From Candidatus Caldatribacterium californiense OP9-cSCG (lineage in GTDB: Bacteria; Atribacterota; Atribacteria; Atribacterales; Caldatribacteriaceae), in contig APKF01000074.1 in the NCBI GenBank assembly GCA_000353875.1, positions 1 to 60,118 of the forward strand: a DNA stretch of 60,118 bases, given 5' to 3'. How positions within the stretch are numbered: the first letter of the stretch is position 1; every line of letters begins with the position of its first letter. Both the position numbers and the translations under genes were made by a program. Shown here piece by piece: positions 1-8,348 of the stretch. Under the pieces are notes generated by a model that saw only the letters and a list, made by a program, of their open reading frames with translations, was not told where the DNA came from and made no database searches.

Positions 1-142
1 GCTCTTCGTTGACGGAGAGCACGAAAAAGTGTACGAGGTCTCCTTTCCCTGGCTTGGGTCTCTGCCAAGAACGACGGGATGGATATGGATAGTGTGCTTT
101 TCGGTTGGCTTCCTTGTGGGGCGATGGAGCAGAGGCTGGTGA
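1..142 (+). CDS. C-terminal end of an unidentified membrane-anchored protein (5' truncated)
   Basis: An open frame enters from the left edge (first full codon at base 2) and ends at a TGA at 140-142, giving the last 46 residues of a protein. The tail reads as a short hydrophilic stretch followed by a single hydrophobic segment (WIWIVCFSVGFLVG) and a basic end (RWSRGW), which looks like one membrane helix with a positively charged cytoplasmic tail. Its stop overlaps the proposed GTG start of the NAD kinase gene in a GTGA arrangement, so the two are probably co-transcribed. Too little is present to name a family. That it is a real gene is inferred from the tight junction and the plausible membrane segment. 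Confidence 0.5.
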   Translation, partial: LFVDGEHEKVYEVSFPWLGSLPRTTGWIWIVCFSVGFLVGRWSRGW

Positions 143-994
143 AGAACGTCCACGTCTTTGTGCGGAGGAAAAACGGTCTGATTTCCGAGAAGGCCCAGGA
201 ACTTGTTCTCCTTCTTGAAAAGAAGGGGTTACAGGCAACGCTTGTTGTAGAAGGAGAAAGGGGAATCGGGGATTCCGTGCCCGATTTTGCTTTTGTGATT
301 GGAGGAGACGGAACGTTCCTTGCCGCCTGCCACCTGTACGCTCCGTTTCGCGTTCCACTCCTTGGCGTGGACATGGGAGGGTTGGGATTCCTTGCCGAGG
401 TCAGCGTGGAAGAGATGGAACAGGCTACGGAACAGATTGTCTCCGGGGCGTTCACCCTTGAGGAGCGGATGATGGCACACTGTCGGGTCGTTCACGAGGA
501 CGGTAAGGAAGAGGAAGATTTTGCCCTGAACGATGTTGTCATCTACCGTGGTCCTTTCGCGCAGATGATTCGCCTTTCGACGTACATAGATGGAGAGTTT
601 CTAGCCTCCTTCCCCGCCGATGGCCTCATCGTGGCCACTCCCACAGGGTCAAGCGCGTACTCGCTCTCTGCTGGTGGACCGGTGGTGTTCCCGGGACTTG
701 AGCTCGTTCATCGTCACGCCAATCTGCGCCCATACGCTCTATGCTAGATCCATCGTGCTCCCCTCTTCATCCTGTATCCAGGTTGTTCTGGAGTCCCTGA
801 AAGAGGGAACCATGGTGACGCTTGATGGGCAGAGGGGATATGCCCTGAGGAAGGGAGAGCGTATCATGGTGTACCGGTCGCCTTTCTCCGCTGTTCTTGC
901 CCGACTCCTACCTGAACGTCCCTTCTACGCCCTTTTGCGGAACAAACTCTCCTGGGGGATGGATATCCGGAAGCGAGTGGGGCAGGAGTGTTGA
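139..994 (+). CDS. nadK: NAD kinase, frameshifted
   Basis: ATP-dependent NAD kinase makes NADP from NAD and is the only route to NADP in most bacteria. The first frame (from GTG 139, or ATG 124) carries the GGDGTFL motif, the LNDVVIYRG region and the substrate motif TPTGSSAYSLSAGGP. It then runs off into an unrelated end at 742-744. The rest of the enzyme (TPICAHTL, ARSIVLP, to TGA 992-994) lies one frame over. The switch is at the CCCGGG run near 690-695: removing one G gives the usual continuation P-D-L-S-S-F-I-V-T-P-I, and a 284-residue protein of normal size. The start at 139 was preferred because GTGA coupling is common here. The gene overlaps recN by 7 bases. Confidence 0.85.
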
Positions 995-2682
995 GGACGC
1001 TGGTCATCCGCGACTTCATTCTGGTAGAGTATCAAGAGATCACCTTCGCCCCGGGGATGAACGTCATCACGGGAGAAACGGGTACAGGAAAGTCTCTTCT
1101 TGTGAACGCCCTTTCGTTGCTCCTTGGATCTCGGGGGAAAGAAGAGTGGATTCGCCCGGGAAGTTCAAGGGCAGTTGTCGAGGGGTGTTTCACTCTTCAG
1201 GGGGTTCCCGAACTCCAGCAACATCTTGCCGTCTGTGGTATTCCCCTCGAAGGGGGAGATTTTGTCGTTCTCTCTCGGGAGCTCGCCTCGGGAGGAAAAA
1301 GCAAGGCCCGAATCAACGGCAGAGTTGTGCCTCTCAACGTTCTCCGGGATGTGGCTGTATCGCTCCTTGACATCTGTGGACAGAGGGAACACTCGCTATT
1401 TTTCACCTCCTCAAATATCCTCCGCCTCCTTGATACCTTCCTCCCGGAGAGGGGAAAGGCCGTTAAAAAGCAGTACGTGACTCGCTTTGAGGAAAAGCAG
1501 GCCCTCGAAGAACGACTCTCCTCCCTTGAGCGGGGACAGGAAAAGGAACTCGCAGAACTTGAGGAAATCCTCGAGGAAATGCAGCAGTTGGAGCTCACTC
1601 CCGAGCTCATCCTTGAGTGTGAGGAGGAATTCGGAAGGATTTCCCAGGCCCAGCGGTACCTTGAGGCCGCGCAGGAGTTCCGCGAAAGCATCCTGGGAGA
1701 CGAGGGAGTACTCCGAAGGATTTCCCGTCTCCGGGCACTCTTTCGGGAACTGTCCAGGACTTCGGCAACTCCCCAGGAGGCAGAGATTCAGGGAATCCTT
1801 GAGCGCGTAGAGCTTGAGCTTGGGGAGGCCTTGCGCCTTGTACAGGGTCTTGAGGGGCTTTTTTCCTTCTCCCCGGAACGGATAGAGAGTGTGGAAAGGG
1901 CCGTGGCGGAAATCGAGCGACTGAAAAGGAAATATCGATTCCTTACCACTTCGGAGTTCGTGGCGTTTCTGAAAGGCGTCAAAGAGCGGAAGAGCATTCT
2001 TGAAGAAGAAATCGCCCAAAAGGACGTTCTTCGAGAGCGCATCGCGGAACTATCACGGGAGTTGCTCTCTCTTGGAGGGGAGCTCTCCGCCGAACGCTGG
2101 AGGGCCTTTGAGGTCCTCAGGGAGAGGGTGCAAGAAGAACTGGCCACCCTTGCCCTCCAGGGAGCGAATCTCGATCTTGCCCTGGAGAAAAGACGGGAAC
2201 CTGGTCCTGAGGGAATTGACGAAGCCCGTCTCCTCATCTCCCTGAATCCTGGAATGCCTCTCCTCCCCGTTGAGGAAGCCGCCTCCGGGGGAGAAATCTC
2301 CCGGATCGTCCTTGCCTTAAAGAGCGTGGCCTCTGCTCTTTCCGGTACACCGGTTCTCGTCTTTGACGAAATTGACCAGGGGGTGGGAGGCGTGACCGCT
2401 TTTGGAGTGGGGGATAAGCTCAAAAAGCTCTCCCGGCAGCACCAGGTCATCTGCATCACCCACTTGCCTCAGATTGCCAGCTTTGCCGACCACCACCTGA
2501 AGGTGGAAAAATTCTCCACCGGAGAGAAGGCCTGGGTTGAGGTAACTCCTCTCTCCTCTTGGGAGGAGCGCCTCCGGGAAATCGCCCGCATGATGGGAGA
2601 CGAAAAGAAACAAGCTGCAACCTTAGAGTACGCGGAAACCCTTATAAGGAGAGCACAAAGTGGAGGTTTTGAAACCCAGTAG
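988..2682 (+). CDS. recN: DNA repair protein RecN
   Basis: RecN is an SMC-like ATPase that acts in double-strand break repair. The 564-residue product has the family plan: Walker A GETGTGKS at residues 29-36, a QREH Q-loop region near residue 130, two long Glu/Arg-rich stretches that should form coiled coils (about 145-400), the ABC signature region EAASGGEISRI, and Walker B VLVFDEIDQGVGG with the ITHLPQIA H-loop. The length is typical (about 550). The start is GTG at 988, overlapping the end of nadK; TTG 991 is an alternative. The 3' end overlaps the next gene by 23 bases. Confidence 0.95.
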   Translation: MLRTLVIRDFILVEYQEITFAPGMNVITGETGTGKSLLVNALSLLLGSRGKEEWIRPGSSRAVVEGCFTLQGVPELQQHLAVCGIPLEGGDFVVLSRELASGGKSKARINGRVVPLNVLRDVAVSLLDICGQREHSLFFTSSNILRLLDTFLPERGKAVKKQYVTRFEEKQALEERLSSLERGQEKELAELEEILEEMQQLELTPELILECEEEFGRISQAQRYLEAAQEFRESILGDEGVLRRISRLRALFRELSRTSATPQEAEIQGILERVELELGEALRLVQGLEGLFSFSPERIESVERAVAEIERLKRKYRFLTTSEFVAFLKGVKERKSILEEEIAQKDVLRERIAELSRELLSLGGELSAERWRAFEVLRERVQEELATLALQGANLDLALEKRREPGPEGIDEARLLISLNPGMPLLPVEEAASGGEISRIVLALKSVASALSGTPVLVFDEIDQGVGGVTAFGVGDKLKKLSRQHQVICITHLPQIASFADHHLKVEKFSTGEKAWVEVTPLSSWEERLREIARMMGDEKKQAATLEYAETLIRRAQSGGFETQ

Positions 2683-3403
2683 TTTCCTTGAAGAGGTCAT
2701 GACCAGTGGGGAGATCTTTGTTTTCTCTGGCCCGGGGGGAACCGGTAAAAGCGAGGTGGCTGCCAATTTTGCCACTTTGCTTGTCATTCGGGGGTTCTCT
2801 TGCGCACTGGTGGACCTTGACTTCTCGAAGGGAGATTTCACCCTCCGTAGCGGGCGCTTCGCTCTTGAGAAACCCCTCATCCTGCAGAGGGGAAAAGAAC
2901 GATACACTGAAACACCAACCTTTGGACAGGATGTGCTTGAGCTTTTCAGCCGTGCAGGGGGGGAGTTTCGCCTGGTGGTGGATCTTGGGAGGGACGAGAG
3001 GGGGCTGAGGGTGTTCAGGAGCTTGAAGCCCCTCTGGGAAAAGCGAAAAACCCACGTTGCACTCGTGGTGAATTTCGCCCGACCCTTTTTTGAAGAAGTA
3101 GAGAGCTATATCGCCTTTGTCCGGAACTTACGGGAGCACCACGGGGTTCCTTTTGCCTCTCTTGTGGCCAACACCCACCTCATGCACGAGACGGATCCTT
3201 TACTTCTCGAAAGGGGATGGAAGAAAACTCAGACCTTAGAAAAAGCCCTGAATCTCCCGGTACTCTTTGCCAGCCTCTGGGAACGGAATAAAAACTACTA
3301 CCCCCTTGTTGACTGGGGGGAAAGTGCGGTTTTTGCCATTTCGCGATTTATGGTGCTTCCGTGGGGAGAGGAGGACGAGAGATGCCCAGAGCACGGGTCG
3401 TGA
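2660..3403 (+). CDS. MinD/ParA-like P-loop ATPase of unknown role
   Basis: This 247-residue protein has a P-loop GPGGTGKS near residues 22-29, followed by EVAANFATLL and ALVDLDFSKGDF, the layout of the MinD/ParA/SIMIBI class. A VVDLGRD segment near residue 110 could be Walker B. It lacks the exact deviant Walker A lysine motif (KGGxGK), so it is a divergent member and its cargo cannot be named. The GTG start at 2660 sits behind an AGGAGA; ATG 2699 is an alternative. It overlaps recN upstream and the ferredoxin gene downstream by 22 bases, which places it in the oxidoreductase operon. Helping to assemble or position that complex is possible but is only a guess from context. Confidence 0.65.
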   Translation: MEVLKPSSFLEEVMTSGEIFVFSGPGGTGKSEVAANFATLLVIRGFSCALVDLDFSKGDFTLRSGRFALEKPLILQRGKERYTETPTFGQDVLELFSRAGGEFRLVVDLGRDERGLRVFRSLKPLWEKRKTHVALVVNFARPFFEEVESYIAFVRNLREHHGVPFASLVANTHLMHETDPLLLERGWKKTQTLEKALNLPVLFASLWERNKNYYPLVDWGESAVFAISRFMVLPWGEEDERCPEHGS

Positions 3404-3594
3404 TCAACCGGGAATTCTGCAAGGGTTGCGCACTCTGCACCTATGCTTGCCCAAGGGGGATTCTTGTGATCTCCCGGGACTTCAATTCCCGAGGATACTA
3501 TCCCGTCATGGTGACGGATGAAGAGCACTGTGCTGGTTGTGGCTTCTGTGCTCAAGTCTGTCCTGATGTAGCCATCGCAGTGTACAGGGAGTGA
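3382..3594 (+). CDS. 2-oxoacid:ferredoxin oxidoreductase delta subunit (2x[4Fe-4S] ferredoxin)
   Basis: A 70-residue ferredoxin-type subunit with two full cluster motifs: CKGCALCTYACP near residues 13-24 and CAGCGFCAQVCP near residues 50-61. In four-subunit 2-oxoacid:ferredoxin oxidoreductases this subunit carries electrons from the thiamine diphosphate (TPP) site towards the external ferredoxin. The ATG at 3382 follows GAGGAGGACGAG and gives the normal compact length; upstream in-frame codons are inside the preceding gene. It is followed without a gap by the alpha, beta and gamma genes, so the delta-alpha-beta-gamma order is complete. Confidence 0.9.
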   Translation: MPRARVVINREFCKGCALCTYACPRGILVISRDFNSRGYYPVMVTDEEHCAGCGFCAQVCPDVAIAVYRE

Positions 3595-4664
3595 TGCCTA
3601 TGGAAAAGATCCTCATGCGGGGGAATGAGGCCGTAGCGGAAGCGGCAGTCCGGGCAGGATGCCGTCTGTATTTCGGCTACCCCATTACTCCGCAGAACGA
3701 AATTAGCGAGTACCTTTCCCTCCGTCTTCCCCAGGTAGGGGGAGTATTCCTCCAGGCCGAGAGTGAGGTTGCCGCCATCCACATGGTGTACGGAGCAGCT
3801 GCAACGGGTGCCCGGGTCATGACTTCTTCTTCTGGACCCGGGGTGAGCCTCATGCAGGAAGGGCTTTCCTGTCTTGCCGCGGCTGAGCTCCCCTGCGTTG
3901 TGGTGAACATGAGTCGAGGAGGGCCAGGAGTTGGGAATATTCAGCCTGCGCAAAGTGACTATTTTCAGGCGGTGAAAGGTGGAGGACATGGGGATTACCG
4001 GCTCATTGTTCTTGCCCCCTCCACCGTCCAGGAGCTCGTTGACCTTACCTATCGGGCTTTCTACCTTGCCGACAAGTACCGGAATCCGGTGGAAATTCTG
4101 GGAGACGGGATGCTTGGGCAGATGATGGAACCGGTGACTTTCAGGGAACCGGAATTTCCTCCCCTTCCCCCTAAAGACTGGGCAATCCGGGGAAAGGGCG
4201 GTGGTCACCGAAAATGGATCGTCTGTTTGGACCTTGACCCAAAGGGGCTTGAGGAATTGAACCTGAAACTCCAGCGAAAATACCGTCTCCTCGAAGAGCA
4301 GGAAGCCAATTACGACACCTTTGGAGATCCTGAACCTGAGATACTCCTTGTGGGATTCGGAACTGTGGGACGAATTCTGAAGAGCGTTGTCCGAGAAGGG
4401 ATGAGAGAAGGGCTGAAGCTTGCCCTTTTCCGACCGATAACGCTTTTTCCCTTCCCAAGGGCTGCACTTTTCGAAAAGGCTAAAGGAGTGAAGGGCATCC
4501 TCGTTGTGGAGATGAACCTTGGCCAGATGCTTGAGGATGTGGAGCTGGCGGTGCGGGGAAAGGTGCCGGTGTTCTTCCTCGGACACACAGGGGGTGTTAT
4601 CCCCACCGTTTCCGAAATTCTGGAGCACGTCCATGGCCTCCTCAGGGAGGAGATACGGGTATGA
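3594..4664 (+). CDS. vorB: 2-oxoacid:ferredoxin oxidoreductase alpha subunit (VorB-like)
   Basis: Alpha subunit of a ferredoxin-dependent 2-oxoacid oxidoreductase, closest in appearance to the VorB group (branched-chain 2-oxoacids, 3-methyl-2-oxobutanoate). The 356-residue protein starts with a GNEAVAEAA segment and carries the conserved YPITPQNE motif (YPITP contributes to 2-oxoacid recognition), then the pyrimidine-binding region ESEVAAIHMVYGAAATGAR and SSSGPGVSLM. The C-terminal part is the usual domain after the ILGDGMLGQMMEPV hinge. The ATG at 3594 overlaps the ferredoxin stop (TGATG); ATG 3600 is an alternative. Substrate preference among valine-type, 2-oxoglutarate and other acids is inferred from overall similarity and not proven. 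Confidence 0.88.
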   Translation: MPMEKILMRGNEAVAEAAVRAGCRLYFGYPITPQNEISEYLSLRLPQVGGVFLQAESEVAAIHMVYGAAATGARVMTSSSGPGVSLMQEGLSCLAAAELPCVVVNMSRGGPGVGNIQPAQSDYFQAVKGGGHGDYRLIVLAPSTVQELVDLTYRAFYLADKYRNPVEILGDGMLGQMMEPVTFREPEFPPLPPKDWAIRGKGGGHRKWIVCLDLDPKGLEELNLKLQRKYRLLEEQEANYDTFGDPEPEILLVGFGTVGRILKSVVREGMREGLKLALFRPITLFPFPRAALFEKAKGVKGILVVEMNLGQMLEDVELAVRGKVPVFFLGHTGGVIPTVSEILEHVHGLLREEIRV

Positions 4665-5419
4665 AGGTAGTCTTTGAGCGGCCAAAGACGCTTCTTGAAA
4701 AACCGTTCACCTACTGTCCCGGGTGCCACCACGGCCTGGCACAGCGGCTCATTGCTGAGGTCATCGAGGAGCTGGACATTGCCGATCGGACCATCGGGGT
4801 GGGACCCATCGGGTGCTCGGTGTACATCTACGAATTCATCGACGTTGACTTTGTTGTGGGAGCCCACGGAAGAGCCCCGGCCATCGCCACAGGAATCAAG
4901 AGGTCCCTTCCGGACCGGATTGTCTTCTCCTACCAGGGTGATGGGGATATCGCGGCTATCGGAACCGCTGAGATCATTCATGCTGCGAACCGGGGAGAAC
5001 TCATCACCGCCTTTTTCGTCAACAATGCAGTGTTCGGCATGACCGGAGGACAGATGGCTCCCACCACCCTTTTAGGGCAGAAGACGAAAACCACCCCTCT
5101 GGGGCGAGATCCCCAGGTTCACGGTTTTCCTTTTCGCCTTGGGGAATGCCTGAGTGTCCTTGAGGGGAGTGCCTACATTGCCCGGGTGGCCCTCACCCGC
5201 CCTCAGTTCATTCGTCAGGCCAAGGAGTGTATCCGCAAGGCCTTCCTCACCCAGATGGAAGGAAGGGGATTCTCTCTGGTTGAAATCCTCTCTCCCTGCC
5301 CCACAAACTGGGGCATGAGCCCAAAGGAAGCGGTGGACTGGCTTGAGGAGAAAATGATTCCTTACTTTCCCCTCGGGGAGCTCAAAGTGAAGGGGTGCGA
5401 CTCCCGTGAAGCACCATGA
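4661..5419 (+). CDS. 2-oxoacid:ferredoxin oxidoreductase beta subunit (TPP-binding)
   Basis: The beta subunit binds TPP and one [4Fe-4S] cluster. The 252-residue product has the CPGCHHGL cysteine pair near residue 19, IGPIGCSV-like sequence (GVGPIGCSVYIYEF), the AHGRAPAIATG segment, and the TPP/Mg motif GDGDIAAIGTAEIIHAANR followed by NNAVFGMTGGQMAPTT. All are hallmarks of this subunit. It is coupled by an ATGA overlap to the alpha gene, and its end overlaps the gamma gene by 14 bases, so the subunits are translated together. Confidence 0.9.
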   Translation: MKVVFERPKTLLEKPFTYCPGCHHGLAQRLIAEVIEELDIADRTIGVGPIGCSVYIYEFIDVDFVVGAHGRAPAIATGIKRSLPDRIVFSYQGDGDIAAIGTAEIIHAANRGELITAFFVNNAVFGMTGGQMAPTTLLGQKTKTTPLGRDPQVHGFPFRLGECLSVLEGSAYIARVALTRPQFIRQAKECIRKAFLTQMEGRGFSLVEILSPCPTNWGMSPKEAVDWLEEKMIPYFPLGELKVKGCDSREAP

Positions 5420-5957
5420 AATCCTCATTGCCGGTTTTGGGGGTCAGGGTATCCTCTTTCTGGGGAGGGTTCTCGCTGTTGCGGGAATGCTTGAAGGGCA
5501 TGAGGTCAGCTGGTACCCATCATATGGACCAGAAATGCGAGGAGGAACGGCGAATTGCACGGTGATCATCTCTGACGAAGAAATCGGTGCCACCATTTCT
5601 GACCGACCCGGTGTTTGCATCGTTATGAACGAGCCCTCTTTTTTCCGATTCGCCCCCACCGTGCAACCCGGAGGGCTTCTTCTTGTGAACACCTCTCTTG
5701 TCCGGGCAAAATGCGAGCGAGAAGACCTTGAAGTCCTCTCTGTTCCGGCGAACGACCTGGCCAAGCTCTACCTTGATGGAGCAGAGGTCACAAACACCAT
5801 CATCCTTGGAGCCCTCCTTGCCTGGCGTCCCATCGTCCAGAGGGAAAGCGCCGAAAGGGCACTCGCGGAGTGCCTGCGGGGAAAACGAGAGAAACTCTAC
5901 ACCCTGAATCTGAAAGCTCTCGAGGTGGGGTGGGAGTTCGTTGAGAAGGGGGCCTGA
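5406..5957 (+). CDS. 2-oxoacid:ferredoxin oxidoreductase gamma subunit
   Basis: A 183-residue gamma subunit with the characteristic N-terminus IAGFGGQGILFLGRVLA and the YPSYGPEMRGGTANC motif. This subunit contributes to the coenzyme A/2-oxoacid chemistry in the complex. GTG 5406 is chosen because the glycine-rich motif starts immediately after it and because the start overlaps the beta gene. It completes the four-subunit set; four bases after its stop region the CBS-ACT gene begins, so that gene is probably in the same transcript. Confidence 0.88.
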   Translation: MKHHEILIAGFGGQGILFLGRVLAVAGMLEGHEVSWYPSYGPEMRGGTANCTVIISDEEIGATISDRPGVCIVMNEPSFFRFAPTVQPGGLLLVNTSLVRAKCEREDLEVLSVPANDLAKLYLDGAEVTNTIILGALLAWRPIVQRESAERALAECLRGKREKLYTLNLKALEVGWEFVEKGA

Positions 5958-5960
5958 ACC

Positions 5961-6638
5961 ATGCTGGTGAGAGATCGCATGAGCAAGGACGTCGTTACCA
6001 TCTCGAGTTCGGTCACCATTCTTGAAGCGCAGAAAATCATGCGGGAAAGCCGGGTACGGAGGCTTCCCGTGGTGGATCAGGGAGAACTCGTGGGCATCGT
6101 GACGTACAATGACCTCCTTGAAGCCTCTCCCTCAAAGGCGACCACGCTGAGTCGTTTTGAGTTGACGTACCTTCTGAGCAAAATGACCGTGGCCGAGATT
6201 ATGACCCGCAACGTCATCACTGTCCCACCCGATGTCCCCATTGAAGAGGCAGCACTCATCATGCAGAAGCACCAGATTGGGGGTCTGCCGGTTGTGGAGG
6301 AGGGGAGAGTGGTGGGTATCATCACCGAGTCGGACATCTTTGAGGTCTTTGTGGAAACCCTGGGAATCAAGGAGGGAGGAACACGGATCACCCTGGAACT
6401 CCCACAAAAGCCAGGAGTGTTGCATGAAGTCACCGGAGTGATTAAAGAACACGGCATCAACATTCTGAGTCTTGCTACCTTCTACGAGGAGGGCAAACCC
6501 GAATACCGGTATGTCGTGGTGAGGGTCAACACGCTAACTCCTCAGGAGATCGTGGCCAGGCTCAGAGAAAAGGGTATCACTGTCACCCACGTCTGGATTG
6601 CTCCTTTGGGGGAGAGAGGCCATGTTCTTCCCGTATGA
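5961..6638 (+). CDS. CBS-pair plus ACT domain protein (AcuB-like)
   Basis: A 225-residue soluble protein with two CBS motifs (about residues 1-60, containing VRRLPVVDQGELVGIVTYNDL, and 75-130, containing IGGLPVVEEGRVVGIITESD) and a C-terminal ACT domain (about 143-215, with PQKPGVLHEVTGVIKEHGIN). CBS pairs bind adenosyl ligands and ACT domains bind amino acids, so the protein looks like a two-input sensor without a catalytic domain. It follows the oxidoreductase gamma gene by three bases. Regulation of that enzyme by energy state and an amino acid is an attractive but unproven inference. It overlaps the Nudix gene by 17 bases. Confidence 0.8.
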   Translation: MLVRDRMSKDVVTISSSVTILEAQKIMRESRVRRLPVVDQGELVGIVTYNDLLEASPSKATTLSRFELTYLLSKMTVAEIMTRNVITVPPDVPIEEAALIMQKHQIGGLPVVEEGRVVGIITESDIFEVFVETLGIKEGGTRITLELPQKPGVLHEVTGVIKEHGINILSLATFYEEGKPEYRYVVVRVNTLTPQEIVARLREKGITVTHVWIAPLGERGHVLPV

Positions 6639-7182
6639 TGGAAAGGCTACTGAGTTGCCTGAACCCGAAACGGAGAAGGAAGAGATACTCCTGAGGACAA
6701 GGGTGTTCGAGGTCGTTCGGAAAACATACCGTGGTGGCATGGAACGGATTTTCGTCCGTCACCGCGGTGCCGTGACCGTCATCGCCACCACCCCCAGGGG
6801 ACGGGTACTCCTTGTCAGGCAATTCCGCGCCCCTATCGGGGAATGGCTCTGGGAGATCCCGGCGGGGACCCTCGAAGAGGGAGAAGACCCGCTGCTCTGT
6901 GCCCAGCGGGAACTCGAGGAAGAAACGGGTTTCTCTTCTCCGGAGTGGTCTTACCTTTTCTCCGTGTGCCTCGCTCCAGGATACAGCAGCGAAATCATCC
7001 ACTTCTTCCGGGCTCAGAATGCCCATCCCCTTGAGGGAGACATTCGCGAGGGAGATGCTGACGAGGTCATTTACTACCTGGAGGTTTCCAGAGAAGAGGC
7101 GCAGGCCATGCTTGCGGAGGGCGTCATCAAGGACGCCAAAACCCTTATTGGTCTCCAGTACTGGCTCAGTGAAAAGCCATGA
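6622..7182 (+). CDS. Nudix hydrolase, probable ADP-ribose pyrophosphatase
   Basis: The 186-residue protein carries a complete Nudix box (GTLEEGEDPLLCAQRELEEE followed by TGF), the Mg-binding helix of pyrophosphohydrolases. The surrounding pattern, with GAVTVIATTPRGRVLLVRQFR and WEIPAGTLE before the box and APGYSSEIIHFF after it, fits the ADP-ribose pyrophosphatase (NudF-type) subgroup, which recycles ADP-ribose to AMP and ribose 5-phosphate. The ATG at 6622 follows GGGGGAGAGAGG; an in-frame TTG at 6598 would be earlier. It overlaps deoB by ATGA, and its ribose 5-phosphate product connects with DeoB and PNP chemistry downstream. Confidence 0.88.
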   Translation: MFFPYDGKATELPEPETEKEEILLRTRVFEVVRKTYRGGMERIFVRHRGAVTVIATTPRGRVLLVRQFRAPIGEWLWEIPAGTLEEGEDPLLCAQRELEEETGFSSPEWSYLFSVCLAPGYSSEIIHFFRAQNAHPLEGDIREGDADEVIYYLEVSREEAQAMLAEGVIKDAKTLIGLQYWLSEKP

Positions 7183-8348
7183 GAGTGTTCATTGCGCTCC
7201 TTGACGGTGTTGGCGTTGGTGCCCTCCCCGATGCCCATCTCTATGGGGATGAAGGGAGTCATACTCTGAGGAATACTGCCCTGGCCGTGGGTGGACTGTG
7301 TCTCCCAAACCTCGAACGCCTGGGGCTGGGTCTTTTCGAGGACATTCCGCACCTTGATCGGCCCAGCGCTCCTCTTTCGTGGTACGGGAAGATGCTTGAG
7401 CAATCACCAGGAAAGGACACCACAAGCGGACACTGGGAAATCGCTGGGGTTATTCTGGAACGTCCTTTTCCCGTGTACCCTCAGGGATTTCCTCAGGACG
7501 TTGTGGAGAAAATCGAAGAGGTCATCGGTCGGCCGGTTCTCGGGAACAAGCCGGCCTCAGGAACAGCCATTATTGAAGAGCTCGGGGAAGAACACCTCCG
7601 TACCGGATTCCCCATCGTGTACACCTCAGCAGACAGCGTGCTCCAGATTGCAGCCCATGAGGAGGTTATTCCCCTTTCTGAACTCTACGCAATGTGTGAG
7701 AGAGTTCGGGCCATTATGACGGGAGAGCACGCCGTTGCCCGAGTCATTGCCCGGCCTTTTTCAGGGGAGCCGGGAGCATTCTACCGGACTCCTCATCGCC
7801 GTGACTTCTCCCTTCCTCCGCCCCGCGAAACCATTCTCGACGTGCTTTCTCAGAAAGGGAAAAAGGTCGTGGGGATAGGGAAAATCCGGGACATCTTTGC
7901 CGGACAGGGAATTACAGAGAGCTTCCCCACCAAGAACAACGAGGAAACCTTTGCTACCCTTCAGAAGATGGTGCCAAGAGGCGACGTCGCCCTTGTATGG
8001 GCAAACTTTAACGACTTTGACACCCTGTACGGCCACCGTAACAACCCCCATGGTTTTGCCCAGGCCTTAGAGGCGTGGGATAGAGAGCTTGAAAGCTTTC
8101 TCTCTTCTTTGGGAGAAGACGACATCCTCATCATCACCAGCGACCATGGATGTGATCCAACCACCCCGAGTACAGACCATTCCCGGGAATACGCCCTTCT
8201 TCTTGCCTTCTCCCCACGAACACCCCGGGGAGGGTGTCTAGGAATCCGCAAGACTTTTGCCGACGTGGCAGCTACTGTTGCCGAGCTCTTCGAGGTGAGG
8301 TGGCATGGACCAGGAGAAAGCTTTGCTCCGTACCTTGTATCGCGATGA
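7179..8348 (+). CDS. deoB: Phosphopentomutase
   Basis: DeoB interconverts ribose (or deoxyribose) 1-phosphate and 5-phosphate. The 389-residue protein belongs to the alkaline-phosphatase-like superfamily: metal-binding LLDGVGVGALPDA at the N-terminus, GKDTTSGHWE with the active-site threonine near residue 85, KNNEETF, VWANFNDFDTLYGHRN, and the C-terminal metal motif TSDHGCDPTTPSTDHSRE. Length is normal. It starts at ATG 7179 overlapping the Nudix gene and overlaps the purine nucleoside phosphorylase gene by 44 bases. Together these form a nucleoside salvage group. Confidence 0.96.
   Translation: MRVFIALLDGVGVGALPDAHLYGDEGSHTLRNTALAVGGLCLPNLERLGLGLFEDIPHLDRPSAPLSWYGKMLEQSPGKDTTSGHWEIAGVILERPFPVYPQGFPQDVVEKIEEVIGRPVLGNKPASGTAIIEELGEEHLRTGFPIVYTSADSVLQIAAHEEVIPLSELYAMCERVRAIMTGEHAVARVIARPFSGEPGAFYRTPHRRDFSLPPPRETILDVLSQKGKKVVGIGKIRDIFAGQGITESFPTKNNEETFATLQKMVPRGDVALVWANFNDFDTLYGHRNNPHGFAQALEAWDRELESFLSSLGEDDILIITSDHGCDPTTPSTDHSREYALLLAFSPRTPRGGCLGIRKTFADVAATVAELFEVRWHGPGESFAPYLVSR

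Noticed and set aside
690..700. Programmed ribosomal frameshift in nadK
   Set aside because: No slippery heptamer or downstream pseudoknot is visible and NAD kinase is not known to use frameshifting; a one-base error in a short G run is simpler.
3552..4685. A 377-codon minus-strand frame opposite the VorB-like gene
   Set aside because: It is antisense to a complete oxidoreductase alpha subunit, with low-complexity His/Ser-rich translation and no family resemblance.
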